Source: Cristatella mucedo (taxonomy: Eukaryota; Bryozoa; Phylactolaemata; Cristatellidae). Taken from it: a stretch of 62,000 bases of DNA. A program made the translations under genes and the position numbers. The notes under the pieces are model-generated. The model saw only the letters and a program-made list of their open reading frames with translations. It was not told the origin of the DNA and ran no database searches. Where the stretch lies: the NCBI GenBank assembly GCA_009760855.2, contig WPIO01000003.1, positions 14,550,001 through 14,612,000 on the forward strand, in the 5' to 3' direction. Positions 33,240-44,000 of the stretch are shown in pieces. Numbering within the stretch: position 1 is the stretch's first letter; each line of letters starts with the position of its first letter.

Positions 33240-34000
33240 GCAGGAGCTCGGAACCTCATTGGTTGGTCTATGTCAATGGGCGCCGTTGGTCATGCCTGCT
33301 CCAGCGCTGAGGATTGGCGCATTTAACGGCTGGTCCTCGCTCATCGCGCCAGCCTGCGGTTACTGAGCGGTAAGACCGGATCCCGCGCAGCGTTGGTCGG
33401 ACGCACGAGCTGCACTGCCGCCGCTTATCGGCGTGTTTTGTCGGCACTGGCCTTGTCCTCCTGCGAGCGGACTACGGAGGTCGCAGCCGAGTCCGCCCGG
33501 GTGGGTGTGGGTGCTACGCGAGGCCGGCCACGCTTCTCCCGCTGCCGACCGTCGGCGCCGGTCCGTACCTTTCCTCTAGCTGGCTGCCACTTCTCGCTCC
33601 GTTAGCGACGCACTGCCCGTGCTGTGCGTGCGTGCGTTCGTGCGCTGATGCTGTTTTTAAGCCCATTGTCCGGCCCAGGGCGTCGTAAAAGGGCTTTGTG
33701 AGCTAGGCACGCTCGCCAAGACTGGAGTGCATGAAACGACGACTGCACCCACGCCGGGTATGCTTATTCGTGGGTTGTGTTGCCCTATTGACGTCGCAGT
33801 TAAGACTTCCTGGGTTGTACGGTCAGGCTCAAGCTCAGCGTGAAAATTGCAGGGTTGAATGCCGTTAAATAAAGGCTTGGACCTCGCAGAAACGGGGGTC
33901 AGACTCAGGCCTGGGCCGCGCTAGAGTTAGGCTAAGACTCAGAGACTTGGTGCACGCCCCACTGAACGTGTACCTCGCATTTTTGCTTGACAGCCTTTCC
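33240..34000. other. CpG-rich region without a recognised gene
   Basis: It has a high density of CG dinucleotides, mainly 33300-33660, compared with its surroundings. It could be an unmethylated promoter-like island or a young, GC-rich repeat such as an LTR; an aataaa followed by a GC-rich stretch near 33868 would fit the latter. I see neither terminal repeats nor an adjoining exon. Confidence 0.4.
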
Positions 34001-34049
34001 TCAATCTGTAGTGTAAGGAATGCTGGAAATTTCTTAAATGGTACTAATA

Positions 34050-34530
34050 ATGAGACATCTATTTGTGTAGCACCCTAAGAAAACTCAATTACTTTCTCGC
34101 ACTTTACTTAAGCTGGAAAGACAGAGTTTCGTTTGGTTAGTAATATCATGCACAGCGTAGGCTCGTACAAGCATGCCTAGGACGATTCACACAAACGAGC
34201 AAGTGCTATAAAAACAATACAAACAATGGAACGTAGTACATAGCAGCTCAAGAGAACCTGATCTCTTATTGGGCACTTTCCCTACGCTGTAAAGAGAAAA
34301 TGGCAGCTAGTTAGTCATAACGTAGATCATTTCTAAACCTCCTTCCTCAAAAGCAAAATTTATTCTGCCGGAGAAAAGGCCTCGAGGAACAAGTAATGTT
34401 TTAGCTTCTTTAATGATATCCTTAAGTTAGGAGATTCTACGATGTCAGTCGGTGCCGGGCTCCAGGCTTTGGGAGTATAGAACTGAAGGCTAGTTAACTC
34501 TTAATCTGAAGTCATGTTGATCAGAGAAAG
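34050..34530 (-). mobile_element. LINE 3' fragment(s)
   Basis: The antisense tail (gtgtagcaccctaagaaaac, then tcaattactttctcgcactt) starts near 34055 and a second, more diverged tail (agctcaagagaacctgatct) near 34235. ORF-end sequence (antisense of a SRHRLTS-like region, ccgggctccaggctttggga) is at 34455-34480. It is eroded. Confidence 0.65.
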
Positions 34531-35440
34531 ATCATTTACTAAGTAAAACTGACCACTCTAACTCTCCAAGTGCTGACCATGCAGCTGAAAAGTTTTGCAC
34601 ATCGTGCTTCGTCGCATGGTCGACTCGACGTTGTACCAAAGCAGACTGTTGGGCCTGAGTTAGACCTTCTAAGCTCTCGTTTTCACTCAACGAACCCGCA
34701 TCCCCCAGCTTCGTGCCGGAGAATCCCCCCCCCCCGATTCGTTCAGATGGCTTCACTGCAATAACGAGGGCGGCAAAAGAGTTCGTCATTCGAAACTCCC
34801 GTTTAAATTGTGGTTGTGCACATTTGGTGGAAGTTAGCTATGCCATACCTCAGATTGCTAACGCGAAGTCCAGAGAACTTCACCCGAAAAAAGCACCTGC
34901 TGGCAGGCTATTCAGATATAGCTGCTGCCATTCGAGGCATGCTCAAAGGCTGGGGTGGTTCTGAGCCTCTTGGCGATTACAGTTCATTCTTGGCGCCTTG
35001 ATTTTTGTTGAAAATCGGTTGCTAAATGACTCGTACATTGCCAAGGCAGAAAGAGCTAGCATTTAAGGATTTCCGAGTCTGCATTTAGGCAGCACCATTG
35101 TACTGGAACGGAATTTCTACGTGCTGGTATCACGTCACACAACCGGGTATCCTTGATCTATTAGCTGCATTTGATCGAGAGATTTCTGAAGAGACCATTA
35201 ACAACCATCGGTCTTACCAATAAAGCTTTTTCACGGTTTGCATCGTACCTGTCACGTAGATGATTGACTATCCCAATGAAAGGCGTGCTAGGCGAAACCT
35301 TACCCTCTCGCCGCCATGTCCAATCAGTCTTACGGGTTCAATGGGGTCAGGTCTCATCTAGCACGAGGTTAATTTTTAAAGTTCCACAGGAATTTTGCCT
35401 ATTTGTTCACTCGTGTCGCTGTCTATAAGAAATGTTTTGA
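34531..35440. other. unannotated stretch
   Basis: A C-run lies at 34728-34737. The frames at 34532-34789 (-) and 34810-35001 (+) have no recognised domain. Confidence 0.45.
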
Positions 35441-35515
35441 GCAGGTACTATATACAGTGTATATATCCCCTGCTATATAGTGTATAGTGTATATATAATT
35501 ATATATATGTATGTA
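35440..35515. repeat. AT-rich simple repeat
   Basis: Imperfect TATA/GTATA repeats (gtgtatatat, tatagtgtatagtg). Confidence 0.8.
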
Positions 35516-35519
35516 TAAT

Positions 35520-35675
35520 TGGCTGATTTTACAGCCTCGTTTGTTTAGCAGAAGAGCCTTAATGGGTATCACCACCGATTGCACTAGGTAATAAAGGAGT
35601 GGCTACTGCAGGATTCGAACCCACGACCTCCATCGTGAAGAACGAGTGCCTTTCCTTTTGGGCTACCGTGGCCCT
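35520..35675 (-). mobile_element. SINE-B
   Basis: The antisense of the SINE-B end (ggctgattttacagcctcgt), body (agaagagccttaatgggtat, caccgattgcactaggtaat) and B box (ggattcgaacccacgacctc) is present over the whole unit. Confidence 0.8.
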
Positions 35676-35944
35676 AATCATGCAGGCCTATTGTGGGTTT
35701 TGGGTATCCGAAATTTGTATAATTTATTTCGCTGTGCTAATCACTTACACTTTGGAATCGCCTGCAGTGGAGTAAATAACTGAACTTAGGGCATCGTACT
35801 TTTCAGACATTGGGTCATACCGGGGTTCTGAGTTCCAAACCTTAGACAGGGATCGAGCATGACATGACTAGCTGAGGAAGCAGTCTTTGGGATGGAACTT
35901 TCAAACGTCAAGAAGTGGTGAAAGAGTACACCTAAATTAAGAAC

Positions 35945-36090
35945 GCATGATAATAATAATAATAACAATAATAATACATACGTATAGCATCCTGTGAGAA
36001 CTTGATCTCTTTCTAGGCACTTCAAATATGCTGTGAAGGCTGCATAACCATATGATTAGTTGTAACAGGTATAGTGTCAAAATGCGTAAT
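35945..36090 (-). mobile_element. LINE 3' fragment
   Basis: Reversed (ATT)n tail, then gcatcctgtgagaacttgat, ctctttctaggcac and UTR sequence up to about 36090. Confidence 0.75.
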
Positions 36091-36899
36091 GTGTTTGGTG
36101 GGCATAATGAAAGTCGAACGACAGTACCTCGAAGTCTTGTAGTCCAGCAGAACGTGTACGGCGTCCAATGAGACGGAGTTTGGTTCAATCTTCACTTAGC
36201 TTAAGAAAATCTGCCTACATCCATCCTCGAATGTAAGCAAGACAGGCATTTAATTCATTCACCGCCCGATTCCAGTGATTTAAGGAAAGAGCTCAGCAGC
36301 CTGTCTAGTTTCTGTCCTGAACGGCATAGCTGCGGCATCGCACTATTTCTCTGTGAGCTTTACTGTCTTCCTATCACGAATCAAATCAACTGCAAGACCC
36401 ACTCTCTCTCTCTCTGGCCTTCAGGTCGCATAATCTCGCTTGCGTCAGGCTTTCTATTTGACCTCGATCGCTCTTCCATTGGGCTCTCTCGTACCACCCA
36501 TTTCTTGGCTGCGTATCGTCGCCCCGTTCTCTGAATTTTGGCGGTCGCTTTTGAGGATAAGACATCCAGAACGCATGCACCGAAAGTCTTGAACTATTTC
36601 GCCTTTGGCTTCTGTCACCACCAGCATTAACCTTGTATCATTTAGGTCTGAGCAAAAGCGCTCCTTTCCGGCCAGCCAGCCCTACACAGAAGTGAACTAA
36701 TCCATTTTTTCTCTCTAATGCATTGCGTGCTTACCCGTGCACGTTTCGATTCACGTGTCTGACCAGGGGTTCTACCAACCAGCGGCCCTGAGTGTCTTCT
36801 TATGTGATTTTGAACGCTGGCAAAAGCATGATACCTGTTTGCTTTGGCACTATTGTATAAGTATTGTACCACATATGTTATCAACCCTTGGTTAAAGCT
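36091..36899. other. unannotated stretch
   Basis: A short CT run (36397-36415) and nothing else that I recognise. Confidence 0.45.
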
Positions 36900-36985
36900 T
36901 CTCTTGCAGCAAGTTGTAAAGAGCCTAGATAACGATTGGGATCTTTTAAGACCCGAAACGACGACTTATTCCTATTATTACTTTG
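36900..36985 (+). mobile_element. solo LINE/SINE 3' tail, diverged
   Basis: The sequence gcaagttgtaaagagcctag followed by a damaged stem-loop and tattcctattatta follows the tail consensus. Confidence 0.5.
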
Positions 36986-37207
36986 TGCAGCTGGGTGTCG
37001 TCGGCGTAGAACTGATTCCCCTTAGCACGGGCCTGTGTCACTTTTTCGGGTGGCTCTGTATAACGGGGAACAGCAAATGACCGATAAGAGAATGTTGCAG
37101 AACTTCACAGTTCACCGGTCTGCTGCATGAGACTAGACGACAACACGGAATGCATGCAGCCTGATCAAATTGGAATGAGATATTTTCCCTCACACGCGAA
37201 GTTCAAA

Positions 37208-37251
37208 TTCGGAGAACTCTTACTGCAACTTCGGAGAACTCTTACTGCAAC
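37208..37251 (+). repeat. 22-bp tandem duplication
   Basis: Two exact copies of ttcggagaactcttactgca (plus ac) lie next to each other. Confidence 0.9.
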
Positions 37252-38744
37252 TTTTTTTCTCCTTGCGATCTAACTCAGCAGAGCCTTCTCCCCAAGAAAC
37301 AAGCCCGACACTTCGGTAAGTCTTTTTTATTTGTATGGACAATTAGTGTCCGAGTAGGCCATAATTGAGATCATCTCCGTTTCAGTGCTGCTTCCATACA
37401 CCTATTTGCCAACTTGAGTAGGCAATACATCTGTTTTTTATTGACTGCACAGCACACTTTTAACAATACTAAGCCGAAATTCGACATACGGTTTATTTTA
37501 CTTTGGTTTTTATCCTGAACTATTGGTTTGTTTGACGTCTGCCACACTTTTAATCCGCTAGACGCTGGCACACGGCAAGAATTCTCCTGAATTTCAACCT
37601 TTCAAAGGAATAGTTTGTGAACATTATCTCCTTTACCAAGATGATGATACAATTCTTGCTCATAGTCGGGACACAAACACTTTTAAGAAGATCCACGACT
37701 TCTGACTTGACTTCAGTGAATCCAATTAAAAAACCTGTGGCTGTACTACCTGCTTCTTGAGCTATCAGCTTCATAATTTTGCTGCTAATAGAGATAACAG
37801 ATGCATGTAGTCTTACCATCCCCGTGTATAATTTCATTTCACAGTAAAGTCAGTTCTTTTCAGTGTAAAAGCGCCATCTGCTTCAATGTACCAGCGACGT
37901 GGCTGTTTCGATAGCTACCGCTCACAGATTGCTTGACATAGGAGCTACCTACACCCGACAGCCATACTGATGTTCCGTTCACCACATCCGGGCATTCTTT
38001 CCCGCTGCCTGTACATGTGCCATCTCAGCCAGTGGAGCATCTTCAGGCTCAGCTTAGCTGCCGAGGCCACCGTAAATGAGCGGTCAGGGAATGGGGAGGA
38101 ATTCACGATTGGTTTTTATCTTGAGTTTGAATTAATCGCAGCTCATGAAAGTCTCTAAACTCAGGCATTCTAACGCTCATTTATCGCAAGAAATTTCGGC
38201 AGCTTAACAAGGACGTAGCCAGGATTTCCCTCATGGGTGGCTAAAGCTTGACTTTGAGTAGCGTGGCAGACGGTCCAGGTCATCACTTCAACATTTGCTC
38301 CAACAAGCTCTTTAGTTCCACTAAAGACCGGCTATTTTAATCATCATTTTATATCATATCCATATCATATCATTTAATCATTTTAATCATCGCTATTTTA
38401 AGTGTTCTGCCTAGCTGTTAAAATGAGTCTAGACAATTTTGTAAATTGTGGACCTGCGTGACGAAGACTAGCCTCCCGGAAGTGTAATCGGAAGTCCAAA
38501 ATAGAAATTCCCTCCCACAGTTGGAAAGTTACATACAGTGCGAAAATGTTTCATCAGATTCTGCCGGCCTGTTTAAACTAGTCTAAATGGGGTCACGTAT
38601 TTAGAAACTTCAATTGCATTATCTTTCTTATACAATAATTATATCTCCTCTGTAAACCGATTGTGTACGTTCGCCTGGTATTCTAGCTGCCTTTTGAGCC
38701 CCATACAAAAAAGGAGCTAAAAACTAGAGAAAACACAACTAAAT
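37252..38744. other. unannotated stretch
   Basis: The - frame at 37550-37837 (95 codons) is unrecognised and has no evident partner exon. At 38335-38400 there is a short AT-rich direct repeat (catcattttatatcatat and variants). Confidence 0.45.
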
Positions 38745-38840
38745 AAATATTCGCTGATTTAAAAGCCTCATCTGCATGTCGGCCGAAGAGCCTTAATGGT
38801 TATCACCCCCTCCCGCTTGCAGAGGGCAATAAAGAATCGC
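38745..38840 (-). mobile_element. SINE-B, 3' part
   Basis: The antisense of the SINE-B end (gctgatttaaaagcctcat) and body (gaagagccttaatggttatc, cgcttgcagagggcaataaa) is present; the tRNA-like head is missing. Confidence 0.7.
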
Positions 38841-39391
38841 CTGAACTCTAAAACCCTTAGGCAGTTCGCAACTCAAAGTACCCATAGTAGGTCGTTGCGA
38901 GAAGATGCGCCTCCTAACTTAAGGTTTGCCTTGCAAGTTCTTCTCACGGCAGCTTATCAGTTGCCAGTTGTGAACGCTCGTTTAGCAAGCTGAAGATAGT
39001 CCTGTTTTATCTTAGACCCTCAATGGGGCAAGATCAACTTTAGATTTGGTCTTGCTAGGCAAAGAAACTCTGAAATGTATTGACTTTCAAGCTGTAGCAG
39101 ACCAGTTTGCCTGGCCAAAAATTCACTTAAATTGAAGCTGTGAGAGCTACCTTGTATCTTTTCTCGACTCGATAAATCAACTAGCGTGGGTTTTCTGCAT
39201 TTCTTCTGTGGTGGAGCTAGTATGCATTAATTTTTGACAAAGAGAGGGGCGTTATTGTCTCAGTTTTGTCTCCGTGCGCCGAAAGGTCTTGCTACGCCTC
39301 TGCGTGCCATTTCTCGGTTGCTTAGGTTCATTTCCTGCATAACCTGCAGTTTTCCTTTCACTAATGTCGTCGATCATGATCGATAACATAA

Positions 39392-39449
39392 CAAGTCCAG
39401 CAGCGTCGGAGATCGCTGATCAACGATCTCTGACTCATGCTGGACTTGG
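39392..39449. repeat. 58-nt near-perfect hairpin
   Basis: The left arm caagtccagcagcgtcggag plus atcg pairs with the right arm cgatctctgactcatgctgg plus acttg around an 8-nt loop. Eleven outer base pairs are perfect, a small internal loop follows, then eleven more pairs including one G-U. It could be a small-RNA precursor or the remains of a tiny inverted-repeat element. No expression evidence can be read from DNA. Confidence 0.6.
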
Positions 39450-39899
39450 CTCCAACATTAGCAGGAAGACGAAGGTTCTCTGCTGAAAGGTATGAAAGCC
39501 CTTCTCTCGGCCACACTAAGATTTCGCAGACGAATGAGAGCTCTTGTGGAACAAACGAATGGCTAAAATATTGCAAACGCGTTAGTCCCTAGCAACGCCA
39601 CATTAAAATGCCCCCAAATCCATAGCAACCACGTGGTTTTTTGCAGTTTTAAATCACTTAATGCACTGGCTACAAGCGACAATCGTTTCATTTTGGCTGC
39701 GGTGGTCACGGTTTAATGGAGCCCTTGGCTGTGCATAGATGTCCATCTCCGCCTCTCTGACTCTTTCATTTTTAGTGTTGGAACAAGACTTTTGCGTTTG
39801 GGTGTAACTACAGAATTATCCCACGTTGCTAAGAAAAGGTACTGTTAGTAGCTCTGCTTTCAGTCTCGAGTACAATGATGAACAGAGATAAGGTAATAT

Positions 39900-40245
39900 T
39901 AAACGTTGAACGCCTGTAACTCTCCACTACTGTCAAGTAAATTCGTTTAAATTATCGATACGGACTTTTCATGTTAAGGTATGGGTGCTCTTCGTTTCCG
40001 CCGTTCTTCGTTACTGTTACCATACCAGAGTGTATTGGCGATGCAACTTTACGTTTCTAGACGTGATATTAGGATTAGGCTTTACCATTATTCGTCGTGG
40101 GCCGGCTGAGACTAGCACCATTGCTAGCACTGCGTTTGTGGCTATTTGTATCCAGACGTGGTGACCGCACACCACGTTTGTAGCAGCCAGTCGTTATTTT
40201 CGCGACAATAAAGTAAGAGTGCATACAAGCTCCTTGTAAAGCATG
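39900..40245 (+). repeat. dispersed repeat of unknown class, CpG-depleted copy
   Basis: This is the counterpart of 32740-33100, in the same orientation, with most CpGs lost. It ends about 440 bp upstream of the start proposed for the Ig gene. Confidence 0.65.
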
Positions 40246-40686
40246 GCTACATTTGGAAAAATCTTTTACCATCTTAGGCCTGTGAAAATCTTGCATGCTA
40301 TTCTTTAATTTTAACTACGAGAGCAAAGGCTGCAGCTATAGATGTAAGTTACCAAATTATCCACCTTCCATTTATTGTTTTCACACTCACTGTAGCTGTA
40401 CGGCCACGTAGTTGTTATTGATACGTTAGCAGGCTCTATGTTACGGGTTTCTGTGAGATATTGTTCCCAACACTTTTGGTTATGGATTGTATGCTTAGAA
40501 TTGCTTTCCTGAGACAAGCTTCAAAATTTGTATTTCGTGATGCTTTTATCTACTACAAGTTTCCTATTGATTGTAGCTACCAGAATACAAGATTAGGCAA
40601 GTTACTTATCGTTGACAGTTTCGGCAAAGAATTTATGGTGTCTTGGAAGTGGAGGCTACCTTCGATAGATATCGATCTCTTCCCTG

Positions 40687-41050
40687 ATGTCGCCAGCGGA
40701 CATTCACATCTTAAGCTTACACTTGAGCTTACTGCTGATTAGTGACTATTCAGCAGCAGCTGACGTGGTCGTCTACGACGAGCCTTCCGGAGTGCCCCTT
40801 GTGCTCACATGCCGAAGTGACCCTACTCAAGGATCCGTATCATATGCAGCCTGGACGTTTGTAAACCAGGTAGTGGCTTTCAGTGGTCAGTCAAGCTGTA
40901 CTTCAAAGTATTGCATAAACAATACATCCTTATACGACCTAATCATTGCAAATGAGTCACGGGCCGACACAGGAGAATACGGTTGTATAATCTACTACAG
41001 CGGCAATGGTCAACCAACAGTAGTAAGATCATTGACGTTGACGGTGAGAG
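40687..41050 (+). CDS. exon 1: possible signal peptide and Ig1 (V-like)
   Basis: The ATG at 40687 begins a frame with a hydrophobic stretch (ILSLHLSLLLIS) that could be a signal peptide ending near SAAA. Ig1 follows: B-strand LVLTCRSD, core W in YAAWTF, an extra pair in CTSKYC, and the F-strand DTGEYGCIIYY. The donor is gagag|gtaagt. Alternatively the exon starts at an acceptor such as ttcagcagcag (about 40765) and the true first exon lies upstream; the start is therefore uncertain. Confidence 0.65.
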
Positions 41051-44000
41051 GTAAGTTGGCTCTATATACAGACCAAGTATGAATATACATTGTAAGCTAA
41101 CAACTACTTCGCTTAGTTGCGAAATTTCAATTACCATGTAATGACCGTCAGAAACCTACTACCTAAGTGTGTATGGTTGTCATTTGTTTTGCACAAATAT
41201 GTCCATTATTTTCAGTCCCAGTTATTTCCAAACCATATCAATTTCATTAGCTCAGCTCGAGATTCGAGTCTGGTATATTGTTTCATCTGCTAAGTATTGC
41301 TGGAATTGGTAGATCCGATGTTAGTGTGATGGCTCTGCACTAAAAGACAACGTGTTATGGCACATGGAGCACACAGCAGGTATTTTGTATTTGACCTGTT
41401 GGTCCCTATGTGCATGCCTTTCTAAATAGGTGGCCGTCTAGAAAGGTTTGGCTCTATTTGTCATGGTAGTGTGATGTTAAAGTCTGTCAGTCGATATTTT
41501 AGTCATTCAAGTGCTGTCTTTGATATTGTATTGGCCCTAGTAAATAGACATATCTGCACATACGTATATTTTTTGCCGATCACAAACGATGGTCACATTG
41601 CTAGTGCCAGTGTGACACTTGGGCCAACTGGCAACCCCAAACGATGTTCAAAACATGCCATTTTCTCTCCACTGGATAAGTGCAATGCATAATTGGTGGT
41701 GAATATAAATGGAAGAATTGTCAAGTGGGCTAGATTTAAGTGGCATAATTTAACAACAAATGTAAAGGATCTACAATTGTGAGGAAGAATTAAGAGAAGA
41801 GTCTGTCCAGCCTAGAGTGGACTAAGTGTTATGGTAAGGGACCAGCAGTCAATTAGTCAGCCAAGCGATGCCTATGCTGGAAGTGTGACCAAGCTGAGGC
41901 TAATGTGAATCACCTACCTCTGCCTGTGAAGGCTGGTTGATTAAATATTACTCAGAATTGGAAAAACCTATCCCCAAAATGGGCTTCCCCAGCAAATCTC
42001 TTGTAGCTTCTGCACACAATCTGGGTGTTCTGCTGTACATTATCTTTTACAAGACGACAACATCAACTCCACATTGCGACTTTCAGCTAAATAGCAATGC
42101 TTCAGAGGCATGCATAGACAGGGATACCACACCCAAGTTGGTCTATGTATGTTTGACATCCCGACTTCTTTTGATATATCGACTTCGGTAGGGCTCCACT
42201 TGCAGGTCTTCCTTTACGGTGCAATAAGGGTCTCACAGTCGGTGCAAATCTCGGCAACTCGGCTAGTCTGTCATGAACGTTGCATGTTCACCATTACACC
42301 ACTTCTCACCGACCTGCACTGGCTCCCAATTAACCAGCATATCGACTTCTTCAAGGTTTTGTCACTCACTTCCTTTGTTCTCTTGCTCCAGCCTCCCTTT
42401 CCAAACTACTACTCAATCAGGCTAGGTAAGGTACCGCAGGCTCTCCTCACTCCACTCGTTTAGCTCTGCCTCTAGTCAGTGATATAATCTGACTTGGCAT
42501 TTAAAAAGAAGCTGAAAAAGCTGTCATTCACAGCACTTTTTATCTCCTGAAGTTTTCCTTCGTGTGCATGCATGCTGACTCGGTGCATAGTATCACTTAC
42601 CAATAGACAGGCTTCATTTCTAGCATATGTAAAGTGCCTAGACATTTTAATGCTTTTTTGGAAAGCAATTCAAAGATCTTATTTGTATATGTCTTATCAT
42701 TATTCAGCATTAGCTCGGTCTGTATGAAGTGTCCTTTGAGTACTTATTAATGCTGGCATTGTGGATGTTATCACCAACCAATTGCCAACTTCTTTTCCAG
42801 CATACGCGAAGTGCATGGAAAGAGATTCGGTTTTCATTGCATGCTATACAAATCTTGTTATCATCATTATTAGTAACCGCTAGCAAGTTCATGCTGCTGC
42901 AAACTAGAAAGCATAAAGGTAGGCATTCACTTCAGCTGTACAAAATGTCGGATACAAGTTAGCAACCGGTGCTACTACATATCTACCGGCTGTCGTGTAG
43001 GCAAGTAGGCGTGGGCGCCTGTGTTACCTTTAATTAAGATACTTGAGCACGAGGCACCCACAGTGGTCGATAGGCACGTGACTATGGCACCCGAGACAAC
43101 ATTGGTCAGTCTTGCTGTATAATGGGCTTGGTGCATTGTGACTGACTAGCAGTTTGTGTGTTTGAGTAGCCTAGTTTTATTGGGTGGCACTCTTTCCTTC
43201 CTCTCATCGATATAGTTTTCAGTTGATGGTAGAAATACTTTGCTGTATCGTTTCCTGTCATAAGCTAGTTTTGCTGGCACCGACTGACAATCTGTTCAGT
43301 TCTCAAAATAAGAAAACGATCAGCAATCGGGACTTCTGCAAACGTATTTACTGCTTCTCTTGAGCTAGGGAACATGTTGTATGTATCTCTTATCTTTCTT
43401 ACCTTATATCTATCTTATGTCTACTTTCTATAGGGGCTATATTTTATTCTGCCTAACATTGGCCCAAGACCAGTGGTTGGCAAATGTTTCGGACTATTAG
43501 GCCATTTCAGGAGATCAAGAAGGCTCACTAGGCCGGAAGAAACCGGGCCCACTCTGCCGAACCGGAGTGGGCGTGGCCAGAAGAACAAAAAACAAAAAGC
43601 CACAATTGACCCACAGACAGGCACGACAATTTATAGAGGTAGACATTTATCACCCCAACCCGGCCATGGGCTTCTGTTCATACAAGCACCTGATATTAGT
43701 TCTAAAAATAAACATGGTGAACACTAACAGGAGTGTCCAGCAGTAATCAGCCAGAATTGTAGCCGGATCCATCGATAAAGAAGTAGGGGGGCCTCTACGC
43801 TGGACTGAAGCACTACCTAGGCCGGATCTGGCCTAAAGGTCAGAGTTTGCCAACCTCTGCCCGGTACCAATAGTAATAGTAGTGTTGCACATTCCAGATG
43901 GTCGGCTTGCCTTAAAGGTCAAGGGGCTGCAGCTGCCTCCTTATCTAGGCCCTAGATTCTGATCGCTATAATCAAGGCTACTTTTCAGAGTCTAAATTAT

